Of a stretch of 61,055 nucleotides of DNA, positions 52,437 to 60,427 are shown in pieces (the stretch's first letter is position 1; each line of letters begins with the position of its first letter). The DNA lies in NCBI GenBank assembly GCA_905235675.1, contig CAJONC010000037.1, positions 1-61,055 of the forward strand, given 5' to 3'. The stretch is from an uncultured Bacteroidales bacterium. GTDB taxonomy: Bacteria > Bacteroidota > Bacteroidia > Bacteroidales > UBA932. The notes under the pieces are model-generated. The model made no database searches. It was not told the DNA's origin and was given only the letters and a program-made list of their open reading frames with translations. The position numbers were made by a program, and so were the translations under genes.

Positions 52437-54899
52437 GTGGAAGAAAAAGTACAGAAACTCGAAGCCAAGCTGGGATTCGACCGCATCCGCGACATGATTG
52501 CCGCCCGCTGCAGCACCGACTATGCCGCCGGAAGGGTGGAGGAGGAGCAGTTTTCCACCTCGGCCGACACGATACGCAGGCGCCTGCTTCTCACCGACGA
52601 AATGCGCCTGGTGATGATGTTCGAAGAATCTTTCCCCACCACCGGATACATCGACGCCATCCCCTTCCTGGAACCCCTCAAGGCGGAGCACTCCCGAATC
52701 GACGTGCTCAGCCTCGCAAAGCTCAAAACCCTGATAGACACCTCGCGCCGCATAGTTCACTTCTTCCGCAGCGTCAAGGACGGTGTTTATCCCAACCTGA
52801 AAGCCCTGTCGGCAAGCATCCCCGTCTTTCCCGAAGTGCAGCGCCGCATAGAACAGATACTCGACAAATACGGCGACATCAAGGACAACGCTTCCGACGA
52901 ACTTGCGGACATACGGCGTGAGCTCCGCAGCAAGGAAGGCGCGGTTTCAAAGAAGGCCGCCGCCATTCTCGCCCAGGCCCAGGCCGCGGGAATAGCCGAT
53001 GCGGACGCAGGCGTCGCCATACGCGACGGGAAATATCTCATCCCCGTGGCAAGCTCGGCCAAACGCAAGCTCGGAGGCTTCGTCTACGGTGAATCGGCCA
53101 CGGGAAAGACCACCTTCATCGAGCCCGCGGAACTTGTGGAGCTCGAGAACGATATTGCCGCCCTGCACTTTGCCGAAAGCCGCGAAATAGAACGCATACT
53201 CGAGGAATTCAGCGAATTTCTCCGCCCTTACGTCCCCGACCTGATAATCAGCGCCGGCTTCATCGGCGAGACCGACTTCCTAATGGCCAAGGCCCGCACC
53301 GCACTCGACCTCAGGGCAGGGATGCCCGTCATCTCCGACGACGGCAACCTGCGGCTGCGCAAGGCCCGCCATCCCCTCCTGGAAAAGGCCCTCTCGAAGG
53401 AAGGCCGCCAGATTGTCCCACAGACGGTCATGCTATCTCCCCAGAAGCACATACTCCTCATTTCCGGACCCAACGCAGGCGGAAAGTCGGTGTGCCTCAA
53501 GACCGTGGGCCTGTTGCAGTACATGTTCCAGTGGGGCATGCTCATTCCTACCTCCGAAAGCTCCGAACTTCCTGTATTTGAAAGGATTATGGTGAGCATA
53601 GGGGACGACCAGAACCTTGAAAGCGACCTCAGCACCTACTCCTCTTTCCTCTGCGATATGAAGGAGATGCTCTCCGACGCCGACTCGCGCACCCTCGTAC
53701 TGATTGATGAATTCGGATCGGGAACAGAACCCGCTGCGGGAGGGGCCATTGCCGAAGCCATACTCAGCGAGCTCGACGGCCGCGGAGTTTACGGGGTGAT
53801 TACCACGCACTACACCAACCTCAAGCTTTACGCCTCCGGAGAAAATACGGGGGTGATAAACGGGGCAATGCTCTTCGATGCAGCCAGGATTGAGCCCCTC
53901 TTCCAGCTTCAGACCGGCCTCCCCGGCAACTCCTTCGCCTTCGAACTGGCACGCAAGATGGGGCTTCCGGAACCCATAGTGAAAGATGCGGAAACCCGCG
54001 CGGGCGACGAATATGTTGGCATAGAGCGCAATCTGCGCCGCATCGCCAACAAACGCAAGGCCCTTGACGAAAAGCTCCAGAAGGTGAAGAATACCGACAG
54101 GGAACTGGAGGGCCTCACGGCGAAGTACCAGAAGGAGCTCGAGGAAATTCGCGACCAGAAGAAGCAGATACTGGAAGATGCCCGTCATGAAGCGGAAGAC
54201 ATAGTGAAGGGCGCCGGAAAGCAGGTGGAGCGCACAATACGCGAGATTAAGGAGAGCCAGGCCGACAAGGAACGCACCAAGGCTGCACGCGAAGAGCTGC
54301 AGGGCTTCCTCGGGGCGATAGAGCAGAAAAAGACCAAGGACGAATATATCGACCGCAAGATAGAGCGCCTGGAGAAGCGGCAGGGCAGGAAGGGAAAGGA
54401 AGGCGCAGCCCCGATTCAGAAGCAGGGCCCGCTGAAGGTGGGGGAGAAAGTGAAGGTGAAATCCACCGGAATGGTGGGGGAAATTTCGAGGGTGTCCGCC
54501 AAGTCGGTGACTGTAATCATAGGGAGCATCAGCAGCACCATGGCGCCCGACGGGGTGGAGCGCATCTCCGCCAACGAGTATCACGAGATTGCAAGGAGGA
54601 CCTTCGAGAAGCCCAGGCAGAGGGTGGATGTCGGGATTACGGAGCGCAAGCTCTCGTTCAAGCCGGAAATCGACCTTCGCGGTGCCAGGCTGCAGGAGGC
54701 GCTGGAGACGGTTATGCACTATGTGGACGATGCCCAGATGCTGGGAATGCCCAGCGTGCGCATAATTCACGGCAAGGGTACAGGAGTGCTGCGCGACGAG
54801 ATACAGAAATACCTCAGGACCGTACCCGGGGTGGCTTCTGTGGCCGATGAAGATGTGAGGCACGGGGGTACAGGAGTGACGATAGTGACCTTCGGATAG
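52437..54899 (+). CDS. mutS2: endonuclease MutS2
   Basis: The GTG start gives 820 residues. Coiled-coil lever domains flank a MutS-type ATPase: Walker A ISGPNAGGKSVCLKT (about 341-355) and Walker B LVLIDEFGSGTEPAAGG. A long Lys/Glu coiled coil follows (about 520-650). The C-terminal Smr nuclease domain (about 740-820) has IDLRG and HGKGTGVLR. MutS2 rescues collided ribosomes and/or limits recombination. It is followed 1 nt later by yraN. Confidence 0.95.
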   Translation: MEEKVQKLEAKLGFDRIRDMIAARCSTDYAAGRVEEEQFSTSADTIRRRLLLTDEMRLVMMFEESFPTTGYIDAIPFLEPLKAEHSRIDVLSLAKLKTLIDTSRRIVHFFRSVKDGVYPNLKALSASIPVFPEVQRRIEQILDKYGDIKDNASDELADIRRELRSKEGAVSKKAAAILAQAQAAGIADADAGVAIRDGKYLIPVASSAKRKLGGFVYGESATGKTTFIEPAELVELENDIAALHFAESREIERILEEFSEFLRPYVPDLIISAGFIGETDFLMAKARTALDLRAGMPVISDDGNLRLRKARHPLLEKALSKEGRQIVPQTVMLSPQKHILLISGPNAGGKSVCLKTVGLLQYMFQWGMLIPTSESSELPVFERIMVSIGDDQNLESDLSTYSSFLCDMKEMLSDADSRTLVLIDEFGSGTEPAAGGAIAEAILSELDGRGVYGVITTHYTNLKLYASGENTGVINGAMLFDAARIEPLFQLQTGLPGNSFAFELARKMGLPEPIVKDAETRAGDEYVGIERNLRRIANKRKALDEKLQKVKNTDRELEGLTAKYQKELEEIRDQKKQILEDARHEAEDIVKGAGKQVERTIREIKESQADKERTKAAREELQGFLGAIEQKKTKDEYIDRKIERLEKRQGRKGKEGAAPIQKQGPLKVGEKVKVKSTGMVGEISRVSAKSVTVIIGSISSTMAPDGVERISANEYHEIARRTFEKPRQRVDVGITERKLSFKPEIDLRGARLQEALETVMHYVDDAQMLGMPSVRIIHGKGTGVLRDEIQKYLRTVPGVASVADEDVRHGGTGVTIVTFG

Positions 54900-54900
54900 C

Positions 54901-55272
54901 ATGGACAGGAAGGAAACCGGAAAGAGGGGGGAGGATGCCGCCTGCCTTTATCTGCTGGGTCTCGGGCACAGCATACTGGAGCGAAACTGGCGTTACGGGC
55001 ACCTGGAAATTGACATAATTTCAGCAGATGGCAGCGGCCTGCATTTTGTAGAGGTAAAGAGCCGGACGGCGCCCGCCGCCGCCGACCCCGAGCTGAATGT
55101 CGACAGGGCGAAACAGAGGCGGCTGGTGCAGGCGGCGCTCGGATACCTTCACGGAAGGGGGCATGCATTTGCCGATACCGAGGTGAACTTTGACATAATA
55201 AGCATTTTGTTTGAACACAATAACACTATAATAAACTACTATCCACAAGCATTCATACCTATATATGACTGA
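54901..55272 (+). CDS. yraN: YraN/UPF0102 family nuclease-like protein
   Basis: The protein has 123 residues. GKRGEDAACLYLLGLGHSIL, WRYGHLEIDIISADG and LHFVEVKSRT show the restriction-endonuclease-like fold (Glu...Asp...ExK) of UPF0102. Probable Holliday-junction or DNA-end-related nuclease; activity uncertain. The 3' end overlaps manC by 8 nt. Confidence 0.9.
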   Translation: MDRKETGKRGEDAACLYLLGLGHSILERNWRYGHLEIDIISADGSGLHFVEVKSRTAPAAADPELNVDRAKQRRLVQAALGYLHGRGHAFADTEVNFDIISILFEHNNTIINYYPQAFIPIYD

Positions 55273-56353
55273 CCACAAGTATTGCGTTATCCTCGCCGGA
55301 GGACTCGGAACCCGCTTCTGGCCCATAAGCAAAGAAGAAAAGCCCAAACAGTTCCGCAGGGTCTGGAAATACGAAACAAGCTTCCTCCAGGAAACCTTCG
55401 CCCGCATGGTGCGTACCTTTTCCGCCGACCACATCTTCGTGGCCACCCTCGCCCGTTACAAGGATCTCGTGAAGGAGCAGCTGCCCGATCTGCCCGAAGG
55501 GAACATCATCCTCGAACCCTACGGACGCAACACCGCACCCTCCATCGCCTACTCCGCCACCCTGCTGAAGTCCCGCGACCCGGAGGCCGTGATGGTCGTG
55601 GTCCCCGCCGACCATGACATCTGCAACTATGCCCTGTTCGGACAGACTATAGAATCTGCCATAAGCTACGTGTCGGACCACGACGTGCTGCTTACCCTTG
55701 GAATCGTCCCCACCCGTCCGGACACCAACTTCGGCTATATCCAGGCTACGGGCGGACGCCAGGCATTCGATTCCAACACCCCCGTGAAAGTCAAGACCTT
55801 TACCGAAAAGCCCGACGAAGAGCTCGCCAAAGTGTTCTACGACAGCGGGGAGTTCCTCTGGAACAGCGGTATATTTATATGGAAGGCGTCGGTGCTGATG
55901 AAGGAGATGGCCCTGTGCTGCCCCGAGATTGCGACGCTCTGGACCGGTTGGGACGAGGCGGAAGACAAGGACGCCTTCGTGCGCAAGGCGTACTCCGACT
56001 GCCCGCGGACGTCAATCGACTATGCCCTGATGGAAAAGTCGGACAATGTCTGGCTGCAGCCCGCCAAGTTCGGCTGGAGCGACCTCGGAAGCTGGAGCAC
56101 CCTTTATGAATTCGCTTCCGGCGAAACAGGGGACGGAAACGCCGTATGGTGCCGCGGGAAGCAGATAATAAAAGAAACCGGAAACTCGCTCATCATAGGG
56201 ACGGAATCCGGTAAACTTACTGTGGTCCAGGGACTGGAAGACTATATGGTAATCGATACCGACGACGTGCTTCTGGTCTGCCCGAGGGGAGACAGGACTT
56301 TCCAGGAGATCCTTTCGGAGATCGCCCTGCCCCAATACGGCGACTATCGCTAA
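55265..56353 (+). CDS. manC: mannose-1-phosphate guanylyltransferase
   Basis: The protein has 362 residues. The nucleotidyl-transfer signature is LAGGLGTRFWPISKEEKPKQ (about 10-29); the second motif is KTFTEKPDEE, and GWSDLGSW completes the site. It makes GDP-mannose from Man-1-P and GTP for surface polysaccharides, GDP-fucose and glycoproteins. It is the single-domain form without a fused isomerase. Its stop overlaps the pheS stop by 4 bp tail-to-tail. Confidence 0.95.
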   Translation: MTDHKYCVILAGGLGTRFWPISKEEKPKQFRRVWKYETSFLQETFARMVRTFSADHIFVATLARYKDLVKEQLPDLPEGNIILEPYGRNTAPSIAYSATLLKSRDPEAVMVVVPADHDICNYALFGQTIESAISYVSDHDVLLTLGIVPTRPDTNFGYIQATGGRQAFDSNTPVKVKTFTEKPDEELAKVFYDSGEFLWNSGIFIWKASVLMKEMALCCPEIATLWTGWDEAEDKDAFVRKAYSDCPRTSIDYALMEKSDNVWLQPAKFGWSDLGSWSTLYEFASGETGDGNAVWCRGKQIIKETGNSLIIGTESGKLTVVQGLEDYMVIDTDDVLLVCPRGDRTFQEILSEIALPQYGDYR

Positions 56354-57384
56354 ACCTCGGTCGCGCTCTCGAATTCGTGCAGGAAACGCAGGTCGTTTTC
56401 GAAGTAGTGCCTGAGGTCGTTCACCTGCCATTTCAGCATGGCGATGCGTTCGATACCCATTCCGAACGCGAAGCCGCTGTATTTCTTGGAGTCGATTCCG
56501 GAGGCTTCGAGCACGTTGGGGTCCACCATTCCGCAGCCCATGATTTCGAGCCAGCCTGTGCCTTTGCAGATGTTGCAGCCCTTTCCGTGGCAGATGTTGC
56601 AGCTCACGTCCACCTCGGCCGAAGGTTCGGTGAAGGGGAAGAATGACGGGCGCATGCGTATCTGGGCGTCGGCTCCGAACATTTCGCGGGCGAAGAGGAG
56701 AATGGCCTGCTTGAGGTCGGCGAAGGTGACGTTTTCATCGACATAGAGCCCTTCCACCTGATGGAAGATGCAGTGTGCACGGGCGGAGATGGCCTCGTTG
56801 CGGAACACCCTTCCGGGGCAGATCACGCGGATTGGCAGGGGCATGCTCTCCATCGAACGAACCTGTACGGAGGACGTATGGGTGCGCAGCAGCAGGGGGT
56901 TGAGGTGTCCTGCGGATACGAAGAAAGTGTCCTGCATGTCGCGTGCGGGATGGTTCGGAGGGAAGTTGAGGGCCTCGAACACATGATAGTCGTCCTCGAT
57001 TTCGGGGCCTTCCGCCACGTCGTATCCGAATTTGCGGAAGATGTCCACTATCTGCTGGCGTACTATCGAAACGGGATGGCGGCTGCCGAGCTCGTACTGC
57101 TGCCCGGGCATGCTGAGATCCTCCTTGGATTCCTCGGCACCTCCGTCCTGCACTCCGGCCTTGAGCTCTTCTATCCTGGCGACGGCTTTCTGCTTGAGTT
57201 CATTGAGGGGACGTCCGAAAAGGCGTTTCTGGTCGCCGTCCACCGAACGGAATTCCTCGAAGAGGGCGGTGATTTCACCTTTCTTGCCGAGAAAGCGCAC
57301 ACGCGCCTGTTCCACTTCCTTCTCCGTCTTGCAGTCGAGCGCATTCAGCTCCGCAAGAACTTTCTCTATATTTTCCTGTGTCAT
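56350..57384 (-). CDS. pheS: phenylalanyl-tRNA synthetase alpha subunit
   Basis: The protein has 344 residues. The N-terminal coiled coil (1-85) binds tRNA. Class II motifs: HPVSIVRQQIVDIFRKFGYD, GRVFRNEAISARAHCIFHQV and the terminal GFAFGMGIERIAMLKW. The Cys pairs in CNICHGKGCNICKGTGWLEI are typical. It charges tRNA-Phe together with PheT, which is not in the window. It lies 6 nt after the small LTxxQ-like gene. Confidence 0.97.
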   Translation of the reverse strand: MTQENIEKVLAELNALDCKTEKEVEQARVRFLGKKGEITALFEEFRSVDGDQKRLFGRPLNELKQKAVARIEELKAGVQDGGAEESKEDLSMPGQQYELGSRHPVSIVRQQIVDIFRKFGYDVAEGPEIEDDYHVFEALNFPPNHPARDMQDTFFVSAGHLNPLLLRTHTSSVQVRSMESMPLPIRVICPGRVFRNEAISARAHCIFHQVEGLYVDENVTFADLKQAILLFAREMFGADAQIRMRPSFFPFTEPSAEVDVSCNICHGKGCNICKGTGWLEIMGCGMVDPNVLEASGIDSKKYSGFAFGMGIERIAMLKWQVNDLRHYFENDLRFLHEFESATEV

Positions 57385-57390
57385 AGTCTA

Positions 57391-57804
57391 TTATTTGTTT
57401 TCTTCCCGCTTTGCGGCCCTTTTGTCACGGTCTTTCTTGGCGCGTCCGGCGCCTTTTTTCAGGTTCCACTGCTCATCGGTCAAAAGGGCGCGAAAAGCCT
57501 TGTATGTCTCCTCCTCCCATTTGTCCACGACGATGGTGTAAATGTCCATATTCGCCACTTTGTTGTTGGCGAGGGACTCCAGTTCCTTGTTGCGTTCACC
57601 TATATTGTAGGTAAGGATGGAATCCACATAGAACGTCTGCCAGACTTCGAGGCTGAGGTCTTTCTCATACTGGGCTACGGCGGCGTCTATGCCTTCGCGG
57701 GTTTTCTTTTCCCGCTGTTCCGGAGTGAGCGGCTGTTCCTGTGCAAACAGCGCGGGGCAGGAAAGTATTGCCGCAAGTATGGCGAGTGTTACAGTTTTTT
57801 TCAT
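57391..57804 (-). CDS. small periplasmic LTxxQ (Spy-like) protein
   Basis: ATG 57804 gives 137 residues with a signal peptide (KKTVTLAILAAILSCPALFA); two upstream residues in frame have no ATG. The mature helical protein has two LTxxQ motifs (LTPEQREKKT near the start, LLTDEQWNLKK near the end) and a Lys/Arg-rich tail, the pattern of Spy/CpxP-type periplasmic chaperones. Chaperone function is inferred only. A -7 box lies 6 nt upstream. Confidence 0.75.
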   Translation of the reverse strand: MKKTVTLAILAAILSCPALFAQEQPLTPEQREKKTREGIDAAVAQYEKDLSLEVWQTFYVDSILTYNIGERNKELESLANNKVANMDIYTIVVDKWEEETYKAFRALLTDEQWNLKKGAGRAKKDRDKRAAKREENK

Positions 57805-57810
57805 AATTCG

Positions 57811-57818
57811 CAAAAATA
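57811..57818 (-). promoter_or_regulatory. -7 element (TATTTTTG) of the LTxxQ gene
   Basis: Perfect TAnnTTTG box, 6 nt before ATG 57804; almost overlaps the divergent box at 57824. Confidence 0.55.
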
Positions 57819-57823
57819 ATCAT

Positions 57824-57831
57824 TAAATTTG
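57824..57831 (+). promoter_or_regulatory. -7 element (TAAATTTG) of the C69 dipeptidase gene
   Basis: Perfect TAnnTTTG box, 19 nt before ATG 57851. Confidence 0.55.
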
Positions 57832-57850
57832 GAACAAAATAATTTACACG

Positions 57851-59554
57851 ATGAAAGTTTGGACTTTAAGCCTCGCGGTGCTATTCGCCGCCCTTCTTTC
57901 CGGCTTCCGTGCCGAAGCCTGCAGCAATGTAATAATAAGCAAAGGCGCCAGCGCCGACGGCTCCTGCATGGTGTCGTATGCCGCTGATTCCCACCTGCTT
58001 TTCGGAGAACTTTATTTCCATCCCGCAGGGCGTTTCGGACGCGGGAGCAAGCTCGATATCATCGAGTGGGATACCTACAAGCCCCTCGGACAGATTCATC
58101 AGATTCCCCGCACCTACCAGACTGTGGGAAACATGAACCAGCACCAGCTCATCATAGGCGAAACCACCTGGGGAGGCCGTGAGGAGCAGGCTGATACCAA
58201 CGGTGTAATGGATTATGGATCACTTATCTACGTTACCCTGCAGAGGGCGCGTACCGCCCGCGCGGCCATCGATACCATAGTGTCCCTCGCCAACCGCTAC
58301 GGTTATCCCTCCGAAGGAGAGACTTTCAGCATCGCCGACCCTGACGAGGCCTGGGTTATGGACCTCTGCGGCAAAGGCAGCGGCAACAAAGGCATAGTCT
58401 GGGTGGCCCGCAGGGTTCCGGACGGATACATCTGCGCACACGCCAACCAGTGCCGCATCACCCGCTTCCCCCTGAACGACCCTGAGAACTGCCTCTATGC
58501 CCCGGACGTAATCTCTTTCGCCCGCGAGCAGGGCTGGTACGACGGCCCCGATGAGGAATTCTCGTACAGGGATGCCTATAACCCTCTCGACTTCGGCGGT
58601 GCCCGTGCCTGCGACGCCCGCGCCTGGAGCGCCTTCAACATCCTCTGCGACGGGGAATTCGTGTATGAAGAAAACGGAGTCGAGGTCAGCAGGCCCGCAT
58701 CCGACTGGATTGAATATGCGCTCGGACATCAGCTCGACGGCGAAATGCCACTCTTCGTGAAACCTTCCCGCAGGATTACTCCCAAGGATGTTGCCGATGT
58801 CATGCGCGACCATTTCGAAGGTACGCCCCTCGACATGACCCAGGATATAGGCGCAGGCGGAAACGCCCTTCCTTACCGCTGGCGTCCCATGCGTTTTTCC
58901 TGGAACGGAAAGACCTATGTGAACGAGCGTGCCATAGCCACCCAGCAGACAGGTTTCTGGTTCGTGGCACAGGCCCGCGGCTGGCTGCCCGATGAGGTGG
59001 GAGCCCTCGTGTGGTTCGGTACGGATGATGCCGCGACATCTTATCTTACTCCTATCTACGTAAATACCAAAAAGGTTCCCGAATGCCTGCGCGAAGGCAA
59101 CGGCGACATGCTCCATTACTCCGCCACCTCGCAGTTCTGGATAAGCAACCGCATAGCCAATGCCTGCTACAAGATGTACAACGTGATGGCTCCCACTGTC
59201 CGCTGTGCGATTGACGCCTTCGAGCAGGACCAGATGTTCTCGGAAGTTCCGGCCATGGACGAAAAGCTTGCAAAGCTCGTGAAGAAAGGCCGCGTCCGCA
59301 AGGCCCGCAAGATGATGACGCGTTACACCGTTGAGACTGCCCAAAAGCAGTTCGACAACTGGGTAGCCCTTGAAGAACTCCTTCTCGTGAAGTATGTCGA
59401 CGGCAACGTAAAGGCCCAGGAAGAAGACGGATCCTTCAGGCACAGCGTTTATCACGAAGGCACACCCAAGGGTATCACCAATCCTCCTTACGTCGAGGCC
59501 TGGCGCCGTGCCGTTGCAGAATCCGATCACGCCGCCATTCTGGAGGCGAGGTAG
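57851..59554 (+). CDS. C69-family dipeptidase (Ntn hydrolase)
   Basis: The protein has 567 residues. The signal peptide (MKVWTLSLAVLFAALLSGFR) ends before AEACSNVIISKGASADGS; removal of the leader exposes Cys24 as the N-terminal nucleophile of an Ntn fold. The family motif continues as MVSYAADSHL. Such U34/C69 dipeptidases cut dipeptides in the periplasm and are common in saccharolytic and proteolytic gut Bacteroidota. Monocistronic, followed by the tRNA-Ser promoter. Confidence 0.93.
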   Translation: MKVWTLSLAVLFAALLSGFRAEACSNVIISKGASADGSCMVSYAADSHLLFGELYFHPAGRFGRGSKLDIIEWDTYKPLGQIHQIPRTYQTVGNMNQHQLIIGETTWGGREEQADTNGVMDYGSLIYVTLQRARTARAAIDTIVSLANRYGYPSEGETFSIADPDEAWVMDLCGKGSGNKGIVWVARRVPDGYICAHANQCRITRFPLNDPENCLYAPDVISFAREQGWYDGPDEEFSYRDAYNPLDFGGARACDARAWSAFNILCDGEFVYEENGVEVSRPASDWIEYALGHQLDGEMPLFVKPSRRITPKDVADVMRDHFEGTPLDMTQDIGAGGNALPYRWRPMRFSWNGKTYVNERAIATQQTGFWFVAQARGWLPDEVGALVWFGTDDAATSYLTPIYVNTKKVPECLREGNGDMLHYSATSQFWISNRIANACYKMYNVMAPTVRCAIDAFEQDQMFSEVPAMDEKLAKLVKKGRVRKARKMMTRYTVETAQKQFDNWVALEELLLVKYVDGNVKAQEEDGSFRHSVYHEGTPKGITNPPYVEAWRRAVAESDHAAILEAR

Positions 59555-59584
59555 TTTGGATATAAATAAATTTTTGTATATTTG
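59555..59584 (+). promoter_or_regulatory. promoter of tRNA-Ser
   Basis: TTTG (59555-59558), 18-nt spacer, TATATTTG (59577-59584): a full consensus promoter starting at the dipeptidase stop. The precursor leader (about 45 nt) contains a small hairpin around 59591-59606. Confidence 0.75.
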
Positions 59585-59636
59585 CAGTCCCGTTAGCCGT
59601 AACGGCTTCGGGAACGGTTCAACACAAATACCTTCC

Positions 59637-59723
59637 GGTGGGGTGGGTGAGTGGCTGAAACCAGCAGTTTGCTAAACTGCCGTACGGGTAACCGTACCAC
59701 GAGTTCGAATCTCGTCCCCACCG
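59637..59723 (+). tRNA. tRNA-Ser (anticodon GCT)
   Basis: The 87-nt cloverleaf has acceptor arms GGTGGGG and CCCCACC, anticodon stem GCAGT/ACTGC with loop TTGCTAA (anticodon GCT, reads AGC/AGT), a long variable arm (CGTACGGGTAACCGTAC) typical of class II tRNA-Ser, and T-arm ACGAGTTCGAATCTCGT. The CCA end is not encoded. Confidence 0.95.
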
Positions 59724-59744
59724 CCCAGAGCAATCCATTGCAGG

Positions 59745-59769
59745 TGCCGCACGAAAGTGCGGCATTTTT
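59745..59769 (+). terminator. terminator of tRNA-Ser
   Basis: Perfect stem (TGCCGCAC / GTGCGGCA) with loop GAAA, followed by TTTTT; 21 nt after the tRNA end. Confidence 0.85.
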
Positions 59770-59824
59770 GCATCAGGGGGGAGCCCGTCAAGCGCTCGCG
59801 CTTGTAAGGGTCTCCCCCCTGATG
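59770..59824. repeat. long imperfect palindrome
   Basis: Outer arms GCATCAGGGGGGAG (from 59770) and TCTCCCCCCTGATGC (to 59824) enclose an inner palindrome (CAAGCGC/GCGCTTG). Bases 59786-59820 recur at 60185-60219, on the far side of the tandem units, so the array is bordered by direct repeats. Confidence 0.8.
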
Positions 59825-60184
59825 CAAAAGCATCCCTTCGGATGCACCTGCGAATGAATTGCCGGCGGTGGCTCCGAGAAATCGGAGGGCGCCAGCCCGA
59901 CGAAATCTCGGTGGGGCCCTGCGCAGCGCGCCCGCTTACAAACGGCCTCTGCTATGCGCAAAAGCATCCCTTCGGATGCCCCTGCAACTGGATTGCCGGC
60001 GGTGGTTCCGAGAAATCGGAGCGAAGCGACGAAATCTCGGTGGGGCCCTGCGCAGCGCGCCCGCTTACAAACGGCCTCTGCTATGCGCAAAAGCATCCCT
60101 TCGGATGCACCTGCAACTGGATTGCCGGCGGTGGCTCCGAGAAATCGGAGGGCGCCAGCCCGACGAAATCTCGGTGGGGCCCTG
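59824..60184. repeat. tandem array of three palindromic repeat units
   Basis: Units start at 59824, 59958 and 60087 (134 and 129 bp; the third is cut short after about 98 bp). Each has several hairpins: GCATCC/GGATGC, CTCCGA-GAAA-TCGGAG, GGGC/GCCC and GCGC pairs. The second unit has a 5-bp shorter variant at about 60020. All six frames are partly open because of the composition, but no gene is evident. Confidence 0.85.
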
Positions 60185-60219
60185 CGTCAAGCGCTCGCGC
60201 TTGTAAGGGTCTCCCCCCT
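60185..60219. repeat. 35-bp direct repeat closing the array
   Basis: Copy of 59786-59820. It borders the array on the right and joins the truncated third unit. Confidence 0.85.
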
Positions 60220-60427
60220 TCAAAAGGCAACGTGATCCCCAAATACCATTCGTTATAGCAACAAATAAGATGCGATTTATTCTTTCTTCTCGCTGCGACA
60301 TCCAACAATCTCCTTAACTCAACATTTTCCTTCCACAACATATCAGTACGGGTATACCGTATTGAAAAGCGCATCGACTAAATAGTAATAGTCCTAAACC
60401 ATGATCCCCTGACGTGTTTGTATCAAT
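60220..60427. other. 208-bp stretch without a supported gene
   Basis: AT-rich compared with the array. A minus-strand frame from 60374 runs into the repeats; its first 50 residues are protein-like (MRFSIRYTRTDMLWKENVEL) but no family is recognised, and it may be a decayed gene start. A small palindrome (TACGG/CCGTA) lies near 60347-60361. Confidence 0.4.

Noticed and set aside
59637..59860. tRNA-Ser as an attachment site of an integrated element
   Set aside because: No second copy of the tRNA 3' end and no integrase in the window.
59824..60184. Tandem repeats considered as a CRISPR array
   Set aside because: Units are 129-134 bp and directly adjacent with no unique spacers; no cas genes nearby.
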